48,484 nucleotides of DNA from Acidobacteriota bacterium (GTDB lineage: Bacteria; Acidobacteriota; Vicinamibacteria; Vicinamibacterales; UBA2999). How positions within the stretch are numbered: the stretch's first letter is position 1; each line of letters begins with the position of its first letter. Location: the NCBI GenBank assembly GCA_016789705.1, contig JAEUQR010000085.1, positions 1 through 48,484 of the forward strand, written 5' to 3'. This document shows positions 46,266 through 48,484 of the stretch, piece after piece. Made by a program: the position numbers and the translations under genes. The notes beneath the pieces were generated by a model. The model had not been told where the DNA came from, did not search any database, and worked only from the letters and a program-made list of their open reading frames with translations.

Positions 46266-48092
46266 ATGAGCGATCAGTACATCCTCGGCATTTCGGCCTT
46301 CTACCACGACAGCGCCGCCGTCCTCCTCAGGAACGGCGCCATCGTGGCAGCCGTCTCGGAAGACCGCTTCACGCGAAAGAAGGGCGATGCGACCTTCCCG
46401 CACCGTGCAGTCGAGTACTGCCTGAAGCAGGCCGGCATCGGTGTCGGCGATCTCGCCGCCGTCGGCTTCTACGACAAGCCGCTGCTCAAGTTCGAGCGTA
46501 TTCTCGAGACATATCTCGGCGTCGTGCCGGCAGGCTTCAAGTCCTTTCTGATGGCCGGCCCGCTGTGGATCAAGGACAAGCTCTACATCGACCGGCAGCT
46601 CCACGATGAACTCGGCTACGCCGGTCCGATCTTCTACTCCGAACATCACGAGTCACACGCGGCCAGCGCCTACTTTCCGTCGCCGTTCGACGACGCGGCG
46701 ATCCTGACCATGGACGGCGTTGGCGAGTGGGCTACCGCCTCAATCGGCCACGGCCGCGGCGCCGACTTCGAGATCCTCGATGAGCTGCATTGGCCCGACT
46801 CGCTCGGCCTGCTGTATTCAGCGTTCACCTATTACACCGGCTTCAAGGTGAACTCCGGGGAATACAAGGTGATGGGCCTGGCACCGTACGGTGAGCCGAA
46901 GTACGTGGACCGCATCTACACGGAGCTGATGGACCTCAAGGAGGATGGCTCTTTCCGGCTGAACCAGAAGTACTTCGACTACTTGACCGGTCTCACCATG
47001 ACCAACGACGCGTTCAGCACGCTCTTCGGCGCGCCACCGCGTCAGCCGGAGACCAAGCTCACGCAGCGCGAGATGGATCTCGCGCGGTCGGTTCAGGTCG
47101 TGTGCGAGGAGATCATGCTGCGCATGGCGCGCACTGCGCACAAGCGCACCGGATCCGAAAACCTGTGCCTGGCCGGTGGCGTCGCACTCAACTGCGTCGG
47201 CAACGGTCGTCTGCTGCGTGAAGGGCCGTTCAAACGCCTGTGGATTCAGCCCGCCGCCGGCGATGCCGGCGGTGCGCTCGGCGTCGCGCAGCTGATTCAC
47301 TACCGTCAACACAAGAAGCCGCGGGTGGTGACGCCCGGACGTGATGCGATGCAGGGAGCCTACCTCGGGCCGGCCTTCACGCCCGAGGAGATCGAGACCT
47401 ATCTCACGTCGGTGGGTGCGAAGTACGAACGGGTCGAGGATCCCCAGCACTTCGACCGCGTCGCCGGCTACCTGGCCGACGAGAAGATCATCGGCTGGTT
47501 CGACGGCCGCATGGAGTTCGGTCCGCGCTCCCTCGGCGCGCGCAGCATCCTCGGCGATCCGCGCAGCCCGAAGATGCAGGCCGACATGAACCTGAAGATC
47601 AAGTTTCGCGAAAGCTTCCGGCCCTTCGCGCCTTCCGTTCTGCGCGAGCGCGTGTCAGACTATTTCGAGCTCGACACGGATTCGCCCTACATGCTGCTCG
47701 TCGCGCCGGTGAAGAAGGAGCGCTGTATCCCGCTCACCGACGAACAGCACAAGCTCTGGGGCATCGACAAGCTCAACGTGCCCAGGTCGGACCTGCCGGC
47801 GATCACGCATATCGATTACTCGGCGCGTGTGCAGACGGTCACGAAGGACGTCAACGGCCGCTACTACGAGGTGCTCAAGGCGTTCGAGGCCAGGACGGGC
47901 TGCGCGGTACTCGTCAACACGTCGTTCAACGTGCGCGGCGAGCCGATCGTCTGCACACCGGAGGACGCCTACAGGTGTTTCATGCGGACCCACATCGACG
48001 TGCTGGTGCTGGGGCCGTTCGTGCTCGAGAAGGGCTGGCAGCCCGAGTGGAAGGAGTCGCAGGCATGGCAGCAGGAATTCCAGCTCGACTGA
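46266..48092 (+). CDS. Canonical carbamoyltransferase (NodU/CmcH/TobZ family)
   Basis: A 608-residue O-carbamoyltransferase of usual length. The Kae1-like domain has GISAFYHDSAA, SEDRFTRKKGD, the metal-binding HHESH (127-131), Asp150 in TMDGVGEW, GEYKVMGLAPYGEP (198-211) and Asp333 in AAGDAGGALG. The YrdC-like domain has GWFDGRMEFGPRSLGARS (412-429), KFRESFRPFAPSVL and NTSFNVRGEPIVCTPEDA. It forms carbamoyl-adenylate from carbamoyl phosphate and ATP and transfers the carbamoyl group to a hydroxyl. Its end overlaps the SxtJ-like gene by 28 bp, a pairing that recurs in many surface-glycan loci. Confidence 0.93.
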   Translation: MSDQYILGISAFYHDSAAVLLRNGAIVAAVSEDRFTRKKGDATFPHRAVEYCLKQAGIGVGDLAAVGFYDKPLLKFERILETYLGVVPAGFKSFLMAGPLWIKDKLYIDRQLHDELGYAGPIFYSEHHESHAASAYFPSPFDDAAILTMDGVGEWATASIGHGRGADFEILDELHWPDSLGLLYSAFTYYTGFKVNSGEYKVMGLAPYGEPKYVDRIYTELMDLKEDGSFRLNQKYFDYLTGLTMTNDAFSTLFGAPPRQPETKLTQREMDLARSVQVVCEEIMLRMARTAHKRTGSENLCLAGGVALNCVGNGRLLREGPFKRLWIQPAAGDAGGALGVAQLIHYRQHKKPRVVTPGRDAMQGAYLGPAFTPEEIETYLTSVGAKYERVEDPQHFDRVAGYLADEKIIGWFDGRMEFGPRSLGARSILGDPRSPKMQADMNLKIKFRESFRPFAPSVLRERVSDYFELDTDSPYMLLVAPVKKERCIPLTDEQHKLWGIDKLNVPRSDLPAITHIDYSARVQTVTKDVNGRYYEVLKAFEARTGCAVLVNTSFNVRGEPIVCTPEDAYRCFMRTHIDVLVLGPFVLEKGWQPEWKESQAWQQEFQLD

Positions 48093-48469
48093 CGGTGGCG
48101 CAGGGCCGCCGCTTCGGGCTGACGGTAGGCGGTGCGTTCCTGGTGTTCGCCGCCATCGCGTGGTGGCGCGGCAGCCCGACGGCGACGAATGTGTTCGGCG
48201 CGCTCGGCGCCGTGTTGTCGGTGGCGGGTCTCGCGGTGCCGACGATGCTCGGGCCCGTCGAACGGGCCTGGATGAAGCTGGCCCACCTCATCTCGAAGGT
48301 GACGACGCCCATCGTGATGGGCGTGATGTACCTGCTCGTGCTCACGCCAGTGGGCCTGCTCCGCCGGACGCTGGGCGGCAACCCGATGGTGCATACGCCC
48401 GACGGCGGCAGTTACTGGAAATCGCGGCCGGCGGGCAGCCGGGCCGGCAATCTGACTCGGCAGTTCTAG
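48065..48469 (+). CDS. SxtJ-family membrane protein
   Basis: A 134-residue protein with three likely membrane helices (about 17-34, 41-62 and 79-100). The hallmark stretch is WMKLAHLISKVTTPIVMG (69-86), followed by YLLVLTPVGLLRR, NPM and a YWKSR tail. The name comes from a saxitoxin-cluster gene; the function is unknown. The family usually sits between a carbamoyltransferase and a small DUF5989 gene. The ATG at 48065 has an AAGGAG site at 48051-48056 inside the carbamoyltransferase gene. Confidence 0.88.
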   Translation: MAAGIPARLTVAQGRRFGLTVGGAFLVFAAIAWWRGSPTATNVFGALGAVLSVAGLAVPTMLGPVERAWMKLAHLISKVTTPIVMGVMYLLVLTPVGLLRRTLGGNPMVHTPDGGSYWKSRPAGSRAGNLTRQF

Positions 48470-48478
48470 GAGGACGCG

Positions 48479-48484
48479 ATGGGC
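48479..48484 (+). CDS. Start of the next gene (first two codons only)
   Basis: An ATG at 48479 follows an excellent AGGAGG site (48468-48473) and the SxtJ stop by 9 bp; the window ends after Met-Gly. By the usual gene order a small DUF5989 membrane protein is expected, but only the start can be seen. Confidence 0.5.

Noticed and set aside
29393-48092. The two compact carbamoyltransferases as truncated pseudogenes
   Set aside because: Both frames are intact and align to each other end to end, and they retain the C-terminal catalytic motifs. Independent decay would not give the same shortened form twice.

Overview
This is a GC-rich, gene-dense stretch of chromosome from a Gram-negative, probably aerobic bacterium. 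TolC-like, RND and periplasmic adaptor proteins, many Sec and Tat signal peptides, cytochrome c and a polysaccharide flippase support an outer membrane and respiration. Gene content and style (RRYGKS-type ATPase, Tat-exported oxidoreductases, NTT-like carriers, short repeats between genes) suggest Acidobacteriota, perhaps Vicinamibacteria. That placement is an inference; no rRNA or marker set is present to prove it. No tRNA, rRNA, CRISPR array, insertion sequence, integrase or phage gene was seen.

Layout. 1-3412 (minus): the N-terminal part of an AAA-type ATPase, a YeeE/YedE sulfur-transport-like membrane protein, and an eroded GMC oxidoreductase. 3622-5258 (plus): an exported cytochrome c, a DUF1326 protein and a small exported protein. 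5320-8208: two exported cupin proteins around an MFS carrier, with a 26-bp perfect inverted repeat between genes. 8336-9854: an EF-P family protein with an EfpL/YeiP-like loop, a YjbR protein and a DUF420 membrane protein. 16525-9906 (minus): a tightly coupled five-gene efflux operon (outer-membrane channel, adaptor, RND pump, universal stress protein, DUF2892). An ECF sigma/anti-sigma pair diverges from it with about 23 bp between start codons. 17570-20077: feoA-feoB and a Cys-rich companion behind a Fur-box-like element. 25052-21394 (minus): two paralogous nucleotide-translocase-like carriers flanking a Tat-exported aldo/keto reductase. 25225-28699: the circularly permuted ATP-grasp / alpha-E / transglutaminase triad. 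28802-36046: a PEBP-family protein, a compact carbamoyltransferase, a metallo-beta-lactamase-fold protein with a two-subunit molybdenum hydroxylase, and an exported amidase.

36397 to the right edge is the most notable region. It is a co-directional cluster encoding an NAD-synthetase-like ligase, an AsnB-type amidotransferase, an acyl-AMP ligase, an SGNH hydrolase, a Wzx/MATE-like flippase, an FkbM methyltransferase, a compact carbamoyltransferase, a canonical carbamoyltransferase, an SxtJ-type membrane protein and the first two codons of another gene. I read it as one side of a surface-glycan or glycolipid locus that adds carbamoyl, methyl and perhaps acyl or amide groups. No glycosyltransferase lies inside the window, so the product is unknown. 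The compact carbamoyltransferase has a second copy about 14 kb away at 29414-30898, a subfamily that deserves attention.
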